Of a stretch of DNA of 64,000 nucleotides, positions 1 through 9,977 are shown piece by piece. The stretch is from Pempheris klunzingeri. Taxonomy: Eukaryota > Chordata > Actinopteri > Acropomatiformes > Pempheridae. The position numbers and the translations under genes are program-made. How positions within the stretch are numbered: the first letter of the stretch is position 1; every line of letters begins with the position of its first letter. The notes below the pieces were generated by a model. The model made no database searches. It worked only from the letters and a program-made list of their open reading frames with translations, and was not told the origin of the DNA. The stretch is taken from NCBI RefSeq assembly GCF_042242105.1, contig NC_092013.1:15989618-16053617 (forward strand), given 5' to 3'.

Positions 1-25
1 CTGAAAAGTCCCCTGATCCTCTCAG

Positions 26-1989
26 GTACATGAGGGCCGACCAGGCTTCCGGAAACCTCCGTCAGCACGATGCGGAGGTTGACGCCACGCTCAAATCTCT
101 CAACAACCAGATTGAGAACATCCGCAGCCCAGAGGGATCCAAGAAGAACCCAGCTCGCACCTGCAGAGACCTGAAGCTCTGCCACCCTGACTGGAAGAGC
201 GGTGAGTGACACCAAGAGGAATTGGTGAAATTGGGGTGAGATGATGAAGTAGACAGAAGTTGGGTGATATTTTACGGCTCAAGTTTGGTAAGGACAAGAT
301 TTAGGTTGAATATAGTTAGTGTAGTCTGAGAGTGTTTGGATTATGGCTGATTCAGAGACTGATTTTGAGATGCCAGAATTCCACAGTATTCCACAGCACA
401 TAGACGCCACAATATGAAAAAAGTATCACGTCTGAAGCTGATGTGTTTTTTTTTTCTGAGCAGGAGAGTACTGGATTGATCCCAATCAGGGCTGCACCAT
501 CGATGCAATCAAGGTCTACTGCAACATGGAGACTGGAGAGTCCTGTGTCCTCCCCAAGCCTTCAAGCATCCCTCGCAAGAACTGGTGGTCCAGCAAGAGC
601 AAGGACCGCAAACACGTCTGGTTCGGAGAGACAATGAATGGAGGATTCCACGTAAGTGGTGCTGTGGTTTTCATCCGTCATCAGTTGAGCTGAAGCATAG
701 CCTCCCCTGTTATTACTGGTAAAAGTGGTCATTTAACTCTGTCCTGAAAAAAAAGTTGTAGTTTGAACTCCAGTGTTTTGACTTCTCACCTTGCTGCAGT
801 GATGTACAGGTGTAATTCAGGTCCCTGTGACATCACTGTGATGCAACAAAACTCAGTAATGATCCAATCAACTTCGCAGTGATGCTGGTTGTGGTTAAAG
901 TTGAAGGAAGGTTGAAAGTTTCAACCTGTGAGGACAGTGAAACACTGCTACCAGACATTAAGTTGCTCTTTAAATTAAAGGGCCTTTAATTAATTTAGTT
1001 GTCTTTATTTACTTTCTATTAGCGGGAACAAAATTATTATGTTGCAAAAAGACCGTGGGTGTGTGCAGAAACATAAAAAATCTGCTCATTTTAAAACCCC
1101 AGCATGTAGGATTTGAAAACATCCGACTTTGACAACTTTTTCAAAACTCATTTCAAAAAAGACACGTAGCAGTCAGTACGCTGCTCATCCCGCCCTCCTA
1201 CGACGGTCTTATTTTATATAAACACAAAAAAACTTTACACATTAAAATTGTACAAATAGGGACATTAAACAATGTCTCCTCGCAAAAAACTGTTGAAACT
1301 ATCAATCAGAAAACATGTAAGAACACTAACACGACAACAACGGAGGTATTTACCATTATTCTCCTTTCCTCTTCCTTACCTGTGGCCCAATGCAGTTCAG
1401 CTATGGTGATGACAGCCTGGCACCCAACACTGCCGCCATTCAGATGACTTTCCTGAGACTGCTGTCCACCGAGGCTTCTCAAAACCTCACCTACCACTGT
1501 AAGAACAGCGTGGCCTACATGGACGCCTCAACGGGCAACCTGAAGAAGGCCGTGCTGCTGCAAGGCTCCAATGACGTGGAAATCAGGGCTGAGGGCAACA
1601 GCCGCTTCACTTACAGCGTGTTGTCAGACGGTTGCACGGTAAGACACATGTACAGTACGCACAATATTTTATGTAGCCCAAATATGCATGCATGTGCTCA
1701 ATTAGGTGCTCACCAGAGCGTGATATAATGAAACACTGTCTCTCTGGCGTTCACTCAACTTACCAAGCGAGTCTCATTCTCTCCAGTTATGGAGAAAGTT
1801 GTAGGTTGTTTAACAGGCGTTGTGTGTTTTCCCTCCGCACAGAAACACACGGGACAGTGGGGCAAGACAGTGATCGAATACAGATCGCAGAAGACCTCTC
1901 GTCTGCCCATCGTGGACATTGCCCCCATGGATGTTGGTGGAGCAGACCAGGAGTTCGGAGTCGAGATCGGGTCAGTCTGCTTCTTGTAA
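26..1989 (+). CDS. col2a1: Type II collagen alpha-1 chain, C-propeptide (3' part of gene, partial)
   Basis: This is the 3' end of a fibrillar collagen gene. The coding exons are 26-201, 464-651, 1396-1638 and 1843-1989, all with AG/GT borders; the phases join cleanly and the stop is TAA at 1987-1989. The translation begins in the telopeptide/propeptide boundary (YMRADQASG) and runs through the whole fibrillar C-terminal propeptide to [10 protein letters not shown]. Type II collagen hallmarks are visible: [41 protein letters not shown] and [15 protein letters not shown]. The conserved N-glycosylation site is in SQNLTYHC. From knowledge of the family, the procollagen C-proteinase (BMP-1) cuts at the Ala-Asp bond in RADQ, which is present here. 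The propeptide trimerises chains in the ER and is removed outside the cell. The triple-helix exons lie left of the window. Teleosts keep two copies (a and b), and I cannot tell which this is. Confidence 0.95.
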
Positions 1990-3334
1990 AGAGTGAGGGA
2001 TCGAGAAGAAGAGAAAGAAGAAGTGGAAATTTGGAAAATAAAAAATAAAAAATCAAATGAAAGAGGAGCACACTTCAGATAAAGGAGGAGAGAAAGAGTG
2101 AAAAAGAAAAATCAAGACACTTTTTTTAAAATGGGACTTTTTTTCTAAGTAAAAAGTGCTTTTTCCAAGTCGAACTCCGTAGGATATCTGCACTGAATGG
2201 CACCAGCAACTGTCATCTGTGATTCATCCAGCATTGCCTCCAGCCAACTCGCCCCCCATGGACACCCAGCATTCCCCAAAAGCCCCCACTCCACCCTGGG
2301 TGAAGAGCATACGCCATGAACAAGAAGGAGGAAGTATGAGAAGAGTACGGGAACATACCAGGGAACTAGAGAGAGAAAAATGTGTTGGTGTTATTTATTT
2401 ATTGTTTAGGTTTGGGTCCCAGGTGTGGTAGGACTGAGTTTGTTGCTAAGTAATAAAAAGCCCACTTACACATATTTAAAAGACCTTATCCACCAGCTAC
2501 CGCTCTTACTTCCTCCTCTTTTCTAATCACCCCTTCACTCCTGTACCATATCCACTAAAGCATACATATCTCTTTGAAACCAAAAATCTAGCTACATAGA
2601 AAGTGCAGGTGTTCCTATTTCTACCACCACAGTGTGTATCGAAAAGTTACTGTGTATTATAATAAAAGTCAATGGTGCTATTGTTGTAAAACAGTCTGTA
2701 TTTTTTAACAACCAGATACTCATATGTAGTGACTTGTGTATATATGTATATATATATGTATATGTGTGTATACATATATATACAGTTTCTCAGAGAGAGC
2801 ATTTCACCCTGGGATTATGGATTTCAGGGTGATAAATGTCCCTGCCTTGTCCCCACCCTCCTGCTTCAACCCTCATACGTAAACAAACGTGCCCATGATT
2901 TTACAATCATGGCATGTCCAATTGTGACTCGAGACTGAATTTAATTTCCTTTTTAGTTTTGTTTTGATATTTTAAAGCTACCTCACACTAAAAACAAATC
3001 ACAAATCAATTAAAGGCCTTTCCCCCCCTGAATCTTTATATGCAAAACCCTGTATTTTAGGTGATTATCAATATGACCAAGATGTTTGACGAAGTCGGTC
3101 ATGAAAGCCCAGTCTGCTGCCCCCCCATTTGCTGTGACCTTTGACCCCCATCCCTCTCTACTTCCTCCCATCAGTCCCCTCACACAGAGCGTGCCCTCTG
3201 CCTCGGCGTATACACACTCACACACACACTCACTCGCACACACAGACGTGCAGTTAAAAGATTCAGGGTGTGTTTGACTTAGTTGCTCCAGTCCTACAGC
3301 CAGCGCAGAGGGTTCTTTTGTGTGAGGTTGTGTA

Positions 3335-3402
3335 TATTTTTTATTATTAATAATAGTATTATTATTAATAATAATAGCATTATTATATTATTATTATTAT
3401 GA
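3335..3402. repeat. ATT/AAT-type trinucleotide low-complexity tract
   Basis: Imperfect runs of ATT/TTA alternate with AATA interruptions, inside the predicted col2a1 3' UTR. This is simple-sequence DNA with no coding value. Confidence 0.8.
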
Positions 3403-3444
3403 TCATGACTTGTTTTTGTTACGTTTTAATTAATGTAAATTGGA

Positions 3445-3450
3445 AATAAA
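3445..3450 (+). terminator. col2a1: Distal polyadenylation signal of col2a1
   Basis: A canonical AATAAA in an AT-rich stretch, about 1.46 kb after the stop codon. On the opposite strand another AATAAA (TTTATT at 3483-3488) faces it about 35 bases away. Confidence 0.5.
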
Positions 3451-3489
3451 AGACAAAACCAAGTAACAGGCTGAAGTTGCTTTTTATTT

Positions 3490-6400
3490 ATACCATTTTG
3501 TTCTCCCCATGTTGAAATATCTGGGGCAATGGCTTTGACTCTTCCCCAAGGTAATTCCTTAAAAAAAAAAAGAAAAAACAGTCACACCTAAACATTTCAC
3601 TGTGACCTGCTTCCACTATGTGTTTTTGTGGTGACGTCCAGATATATTTCCAGGGGGAGAAACACCTCAGATTTCAACAAAAGGCAATGGAGAGATGGAT
3701 GAATGCGGGGCCATTTTGATTTTGATTGGCGATTTGTGAAAAAACAAAGAAAAAGTCGAAGAAGGTGGTGGTGAAGGTTCATACCATATACTTTTTTTAA
3801 AATATGTAAAATAGATTTTCAATCATTTTCTTTAGTTTTAACGCATGGTAGAGTAGAAATAGGAAACACTGCCAGCCATGATCAGCTCATTCTGTGAATT
3901 GATAATGTCTTCCTGTACTTCTATTACTTCTCTTCATCTTCTTGCCTTTTTTCAATCTGCAGTAGCAATAAAAGGTAGAAGCATTTCTATGAACAAAGTA
4001 GAGCAAAGTTTCTTTTATTTTTTATATATTTGTTGTCTTTTTTTTTTCGTTAAATCACTTTTTGATAAATCAATTATTATTTGATGTAATGGTTTCCAAT
4101 CTATGACTTTATCCATGTTTGAATAATAATTGGCTTACAAACAGAAGAGAAAACAAATCACTGGGACAGAAATACATCACCAATAAAAAAAAAAAAATAC
4201 CTACAGAAATATCTACACACAGGGGGCATGCTTGGTTCTTGAGTTTTGGGTTGTTTGCATCATTGTATCTTAACAAGCCAAAGGGATTTAAAGATTGTAT
4301 TATTGGTAGGGACGTATTTGGGGAACATTAGAAGTATGATTTGGAACAGACTGGTAACATTCAAGATATATTCTGAGTATGTAGAGTTACACCAACAGTG
4401 CTTCACAAGTTTACCCACAGACAGTTTTCTTTTGAAAGTCACAGAACAAATATCCAACGTCTTATTCCAATCTATTAGCCTGAGGTCTACCAACCAAGAC
4501 CAGGTTTTACATGGACCATTTATCATAATAACAACCTCAACATCGTTCTACTCAAAGACCGACTGATTCTAGCTCTACTTCACAGTTTCTCTTCATCTTC
4601 AATGACACAAACGTCAACCAGTCTTTCTCTGTAAATTACAATGCACACACACACACCACATTTATCACGTTACAGTACACAGAAAGTTGTCTTAGTCAAG
4701 GTTTTGCCTCAGCTCTTGTCACTTTTCCAACCCAATTGTTCGAGAAAATTGGATACAGTAATGTTTTATTACATCTATGAACACTTAGAGGGTTGCAACT
4801 GTACACTTTAATCCGTCACAGATTAAAGACGCATGAAAAACACTAGAGCACAGCGGTGCTTGGAGGCAAATGCTAACATGGCAATGCTATTATGCTGATG
4901 TTTGGCAGGTATCATGTTTACCATGCTCACCATCTTAGTTTAGCATGTTTGCATGCTAACGTTTGCTAATGAGTACTGGATTAGCCTTGAACCATCTTTT
5001 GGACAGTTACAAATTTTTACCTGGTGCAGGTGCTTGAGGAAAAATTAAGGGATCACCACAGTTAATGCATTACGTGCTGAGGGGAACATTAATGTACCAA
5101 ATGTAATCATAATGTATACAGTAGCTGTTAACAGACAGATGATCAGGCCAACATTGCCACAGAGCCGTATGCATTTACATAAGTGGTTACCAATTTATTT
5201 GGCTTTTGAACTGTTAAAACTACAAAATGGCTGCTTCTGAACATCCTGTAATCTGTTACATAGCCAGTATTTCCTCAACCAAAGATTGTTTTTTTGGTTG
5301 AATAATTTGTAAAAGGCTAGAAACACTTAAAATTATCTGCAATATTATTATTTGCAAGGACAGAGACATTAAAGAAAAATTCTGAGTTGAGTTAATTTTG
5401 TGTAGAAGAAATATTTTTTTCTGCTTAAATATCCATTCAACAATCTCCTGACCCCTCAGACTGAATTTGTGAGCTCTTATTCGATTCCTGACCCCCAGGT
5501 TGAGAAACTGCACTGTCCTAAACACACACTTTGTCTAACTGACACAGATCAGAGAATAGTGCTCCGTGTGTTGCCACAGTAAATATGATTACAATGAACT
5601 CCAGTGAAATTAAAAAAGGTGGCAGTTAATCCAGTCAGGTTTTGTTCCATTTACGAGGAACGCTGAACTAGATATTCAGGGCACTTACAGTAGCCTATAC
5701 ACATCAGGGATGGCATTAATCTGAACATTACAAGCCTTAAATGTAGACCTACTAACAGCGAAAATTATCCCATTTATTATCAAAGCATTTTATAGTGGCT
5801 TGAAAAAAAATCAATTATGATACACTGTATGTTGAAAATGGGAGACAGAACGATTTGTATACAGAAATCAATGCTGAGAGGACTGAAAAGCAGGACTCAA
5901 GAGATTAATTAAAGCTAGTCTAACAGCTTCTCTCAGGATAAATGCCTGTACTAACCTAATTTCCAACAATGGTCCATCTCTACATATGACTGAAATTTCT
6001 CCGTGCCAATCAGTGACAGCTCTATGTATACTTAAACTATCCAGATATTATAGAGCTGATTGCTGCAGCTTGGAGACAAAATAGTTCACCTTCAGCTCTA
6101 ATGGCTTCCTGAGAGCAAATTTAGATCAGCAGTTCTCCACTGGCACCGAAACAACTGGCTTAGTGAGCGTGTATTGGGAAGGGTTTCAATAGAATCCGTG
6201 CAAAATCCCGTTAACAAAGTTAAAAAAATTAGCCGTAACAGCGGACACAAACACCACATGTGCACACGTACACACAGAAAGGAAACAAGCAATTAGATGA
6301 GGACACACATTTGAGTTTGCACACTCTCCTTTCTGACCTGATAAACACACTCCAGCTGATTAGTGCCTTTCAAGTGTTCATTAAGGGTCAGCTGGTCAAA

Positions 6401-6841
6401 GACTCCTAATTAGAGCTTAATGAAAGATAAAAGACCACAGTGAGGGGCATGGTGGCAGAAAAAAGGGAGAGAGGGACTACACAGACAGACTGAAGGTTGT
6501 AGAGTTCAAACAATTTTCTTTTTTTCCCACATTTCTCATCCTTTCATCTTGCTTTGTAGTTTGCACTCCTTTCTCTCAGTGCACATGACAGAATGAACAA
6601 AACAAACTCTCACTTATCATTTAATTGATAAAACGATGCAATAGGTAAAGAAATGTCAGGACATGTGGGCCTCAGTAGTGACAATTAGAAAGAAACGTTG
6701 CAATCACAAAACACAGCTTTTGTCAACATCCTCCACAGTGGGCTGACAGTAACTCCACACAGCATTTTGAAGTTTATCAGTCACTCTCCATAAAAATGGG
6801 ATTGAGTAATTATTCCGTTTAACCTAACGCCAAGCAGGAGT
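3490..6841. other. Spacer between col2a1 and the LRRC3-like gene; possible long 3' UTR of the latter
   Basis: No coding exon is recognisable here. Minus-strand AATAAA signals (TTTATT on +) occur at 3483-3488, 4765-4770, 5194-5199 and 5773-5778, so the LRRC3-like transcript could end at any of these. A copy of a CATGCTAAC-rich interspersed repeat lies at about 4865-4980. A short repeat piece containing CTGACCCCCAGGTTGAG lies near 5485-5510, and its core recurs at about 49326-49350. The rest is unremarkable AT-rich sequence. Confidence 0.6.
4865..4980 (+). repeat. Interspersed repeat, CATGCTAAC-rich family, copy 1
   Basis: The stretch contains GGCAATGCTATTATGCTGAT, then TTACCATGCTCACCATCTTA and GCATGTTTGCATGCTAACG. 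I recognise this as a very common short dispersed repeat of percomorph fish genomes. A second, more diverged copy lies at about 20515-20610. The class is not decidable from one window. Confidence 0.65.
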
Positions 6842-7699
6842 TCAGAAACCAGTGCTTAGAGTGTCTGTCTCTGTGGGGGTCTTGCGTGGGCTGGGCAAAC
6901 TCTTCAGGTACTCCAGATGTCTGCGGGCCTCGGCTTGGTTCTGCCTCACATAGTACACCACATACACAATGACCATAAAGAACCATACAAACATTGTCAC
7001 TAGCATGGCTACGTCAGTGGTTTTCCTCTGCAAGCTGCAGAAGTTCACCCCGGAGTCCAACAGTTTGACCAGCGGTTGGCCCGCATGCTCGCCCTGCGAC
7101 CCCGGGTCCTCCCACCGGCTCCCCTCGCCCAGACCCCGCACAGAGCTCTCACAAATGATCCCATTCACCGTCTCGGGCTCCAGGTTCAGCGTCTCCATCA
7201 GCTCCTGAAGGGCGCAGTCACAGTGCCAGGGGTTGTGGTACAGGCGTGTCTTTGCACGAGTGGAGCCAAACTCCTCCCTGCTGGCCTGCCTCAGCTGGTT
7301 ATGTGAGAGGTCCAACAGGCGCAGCTCGGGGCCAAGATGCCGCAGGGCCCCCGAGGCCAGCGAGTCGATGCGGTTGTGGGACAGGTACAGGTCCCGCAGG
7401 TGGACCAGGTCGCTGAAGGCACTCTCTGGGATGTTCCGGATGTAGTTGCGTTCCAGGTGGAGGGAAACGGTATCTGGTGGGATCCCCTCTGGGATCTCCC
7501 GCAGCCCGGCGTCTGAGCACAGCACCGTGGCCGTGTCCCAGGCGCAGTGGCAGCTGTCCGGGCACTGGGGGGACGCTTGGCCCCAGAGGGCAGAGAACAA
7601 GAGCGTGACACACAGCCATGAATGAAGACCCACTCCTTCACCTCTCGGTCCCCCTCCACTGCTGCTGGTACATCTCTCCTCACACCAGCCTGTGCACAT
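6842..7699 (-). CDS. LRRC3-family leucine-rich-repeat type I membrane protein
   Basis: A single coding exon of 285 codons plus stop. The ATG is at 7697-7699; the open frame extends further upstream, but only to a GTG. Residues about 27-42 form a hydrophobic signal peptide. Then come an LRRNT cap (CPDSCHC, 46-74), three LRRs (about 75-149; LHLERNYIRNIP, LYLSHNRIDSL, LDLSHNQL), an LRRCT cap (HNPWHCDCALQ, 156-221), one transmembrane helix (about 230-251) and a short tail. The segment KTTDVAMLVTMF, then YVVYYVRQNQ and ARRHLEYLKSLPS, is the LRRC3/LRRC3B/LRRC3C signature. An insertion of about 14 residues sits in the LRRCT region (about 189-202). A splice acceptor precedes the exon at 7767-7773, as expected for a family with a non-coding first exon. 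The length (285, against roughly 257-275 in human paralogues) and divergence suggest an LRRC3C-like or fish-specific member, so I assign no symbol. The molecular role of the family is poorly known. Confidence 0.88.
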   Translation of the reverse strand: MCTGWCEERCTSSSGGGPRGEGVGLHSWLCVTLLFSALWGQASPQCPDSCHCAWDTATVLCSDAGLREIPEGIPPDTVSLHLERNYIRNIPESAFSDLVHLRDLYLSHNRIDSLASGALRHLGPELRLLDLSHNQLRQASREEFGSTRAKTRLYHNPWHCDCALQELMETLNLEPETVNGIICESSVRGLGEGSRWEDPGSQGEHAGQPLVKLLDSGVNFCSLQRKTTDVAMLVTMFVWFFMVIVYVVYYVRQNQAEARRHLEYLKSLPSPRKTPTETDTLSTGF

Positions 7700-7766
7700 C
7701 GCCTCACCATAGCCTCCTGACACACACCAGGTCCCAATCAGACACACGCGGTCGCACCAGGAGAAT
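7700..7766 (-). other. 5' UTR part of the LRRC3-like coding exon and its splice acceptor
   Basis: On the minus strand a long polypyrimidine tract (7776-7805) ends in CTGTCAG, with the exon beginning at 7766. The 67 bases before the ATG have no in-frame ATG. This is a strong acceptor, so the transcript has at least one upstream exon. Confidence 0.7.
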
Positions 7767-9660
7767 CTGACAGATTGACGGAGAAAAAAAGAAAAAAAAA
7801 AGGGTCAGTCTGGAAAATGTGATGCTCCCTCTGTCTGTCTCTCTCCTGTTACAAACCCTTGCAATCAAAATGAGCGCTGACAGGGGAGATTATGATGTTT
7901 CAGGGGAGGCAGAGGAGAAAAAGGTCAGTGGGTAAAGAGATCGACAATTAAATGAGCTTAAGCCGGTTTACCTGCTAAATACTGCACGAAGAGACACTGT
8001 AGGCCTGATGCAAAAGTACCAAACAAAGTATTACTGGATATTCAGAAACAATAATGATAGATTAAATGATCTTATCAGGTTGAAACAACTCCTGAGTTTC
8101 TGCATTAAAAGGACATAAATCATCATATGCAATTATCTGAAGTCCTCCTGCACCTCTCCTGCTGTGTCTTTCAACCCAGGCAGAAGAAAAGCATCACACG
8201 ACACTCATCAATACATGTTCATCTCATTCATCCCTCTATTTATTTTCTCATGATGCCACAGCCCCTTAATCATAATCCACGGGTGGAGGAGGTAGGCAGG
8301 GGTGGGTGGGTGGCTGATTGTCTGCATTGTAGGGATGGAGGTTAGTAAAGGGGTGGGATTGGGATCGATAGCCCAAGTATTGCCAGCTACACTATTAACA
8401 GCAAGAACATCAATCCTGCCTGTGTCCCACAGTGTCAATAAGTGACAGAGCTGGAAAAAAAAAATAAGCCAGCAGTATTCTGGGTGTTAGCATCTGCTCA
8501 CCACTCCTGTAGTTTGGAGGCAACAATTATATTTCTTAAAAAAAGCAATCTGGTTAGACTCTTCCTCCCATGGGCAACCTCCCTGCAGAATAAGTTACAT
8601 GTGTTCTGTGTGTTCAGCTGTTTCACAGCTTCTCGGCCTCATCTGCCCCGTCTGAGCGACTCTTTTGTGGGTCTGTAAATGGTGTCATTTCAGTTTGTTC
8701 AGACAATCCAATCAGGTGTTTTTAGGGCATTTCTGTATGTACGACGCTTTTGTTCCGAGACAGAAATCACGATACACTCCTTGGATTTGATTAAAAGAGG
8801 TCCTCTTAAATGTCAAGCACTTTCTGCTTTCTCCCCGTCTTCATAATAGAATCAAAATTGTCGTGTGTCTCTATTCTCCTGCACAGACAGCATGAAATAA
8901 AGGTTTCAGCCCCTGACTAACGGTGGCTGTCATTTAGTTGATACCTCTGAAGGGGACTGACTGTCAGGCTGCTCTGTGATGCCCATCAAGTGACCCAGTG
9001 CACGTTACGAGCAGAGAGGTGACAGTCTGTTGTTATTAACACTCTGCATGTAGATGCCTGCAAAGCCCCAATTAACAGCAAATATTATTTGCTGCCTAAT
9101 AATGAGACTGAGAAGCCTCCCACAGGTCACACTGCGGTCACAGCCACAGTTTCCACTGATTTATTTCTAATATTCCTCCCTATTTCTGAAAGCAAAGAAC
9201 ATCACTTAAATTAGAAAACATGCTGCTGTCGGGGCCTGGGTTCAACTCCAGGGTCATACCTTTCTTTTATAAGGTTAACCTGCGCTGAAGTCACGACAAA
9301 TTACATTAATCTGGGTGAAGCAGGTCAACTGCACTGTCCGCAGGTGCTGAAGCACAGAGAGCAGCTTTTTGGCTTCAGGCTAGAGAGCAGACCTGACTGG
9401 TTTACGGCTGGTTTATGCAACTTTTGAATGATAAAGATGAAGTTTGTAACGCGTTTAAAGGAAGCTTTCCTGCTCTTCGCGGCGCGAGGTTACTACTAAA
9501 AAAGTTGATGCACATCACAAAGAGAAAATCACGACAGAACAGCAGAAAACAGCATGATTAAGGTGATTAATCCTCGAGATGCGTTGAAATGATCACGAGT
9601 ATATTAATGGATTTAAACTATTCGCTATATATTTAAAAAAAAAACTAAATACAAACTTAC

Positions 9661-9800
9661 CTGTGGGGTGTTTTTTTGCGAAGTTTGAGATCCAGAAAGC
9701 GGATAAAGATGTTTTTTTTTTCTTAAAATCCGTTTGAAGGTTTTCTTCGGATGCTTCCCGACGGCAGACTGGACATCATCACCATCATCTTCCTCTTCAG
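9661..9800 (-). other. Predicted non-coding first exon of the LRRC3-like gene
   Basis: On the minus strand CACAG is followed by the consensus donor GTAAGTTTG at 9660 and below. The upstream sequence is richer in CG dinucleotides than its surroundings. Splicing to the acceptor at 7766 would remove an intron of about 1.9 kb. The donor is seen; the upper end of the exon (transcription start, given here as about 9800) is a guess. Confidence 0.45.
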
Positions 9801-9944
9801 CACAAATACATGAAAAAACTATGTGAGGAGCATCAGTAGTGGATCCGTGGTTGGTTGCCTGCAGACGGCTTCATCACTGACTGGCGTAACAGAGGGTAGT
9901 TATAGCAACAAAGATGTGGGGCAAACTCCCTCTCTCCCCGCGTG

Positions 9945-9945
9945 A

Positions 9946-9972
<27 letters not shown>
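9945..9972. repeat. TG dinucleotide microsatellite
   Basis: About 14 TG units lie just upstream of the predicted LRRC3-like first exon. Confidence 0.9.

Positions 9973-9977
<5 letters not shown>

Larger units (their letters stand above)
1990..3465 (+). other. col2a1: col2a1 3' untranslated region (predicted)
   Basis: After the TAA stop there is about 1.5 kb without coding sequence. AATAAA hexamers on the + strand occur at 2452-2457 and 3445-3450, with another near 2661; the last gives the longest likely end, near 3465. The region contains an AT/TG-rich low-complexity patch (about 2735-2785) and an ATT/TTA repeat (about 3335-3400). Which signal is used cannot be decided from sequence alone. 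Confidence 0.6.

Noticed and set aside
7291..7737. Other long frames overlapping the LRRC3-like gene
   Set aside because: These are frame shadows of a GC-rich exon and contain none of the LRR or membrane signatures.
7700..7747. N-terminal extension of the LRRC3-like protein by 16 codons
   Set aside because: The upstream start would be GTG, not ATG. The first ATG is at 7697-7699.
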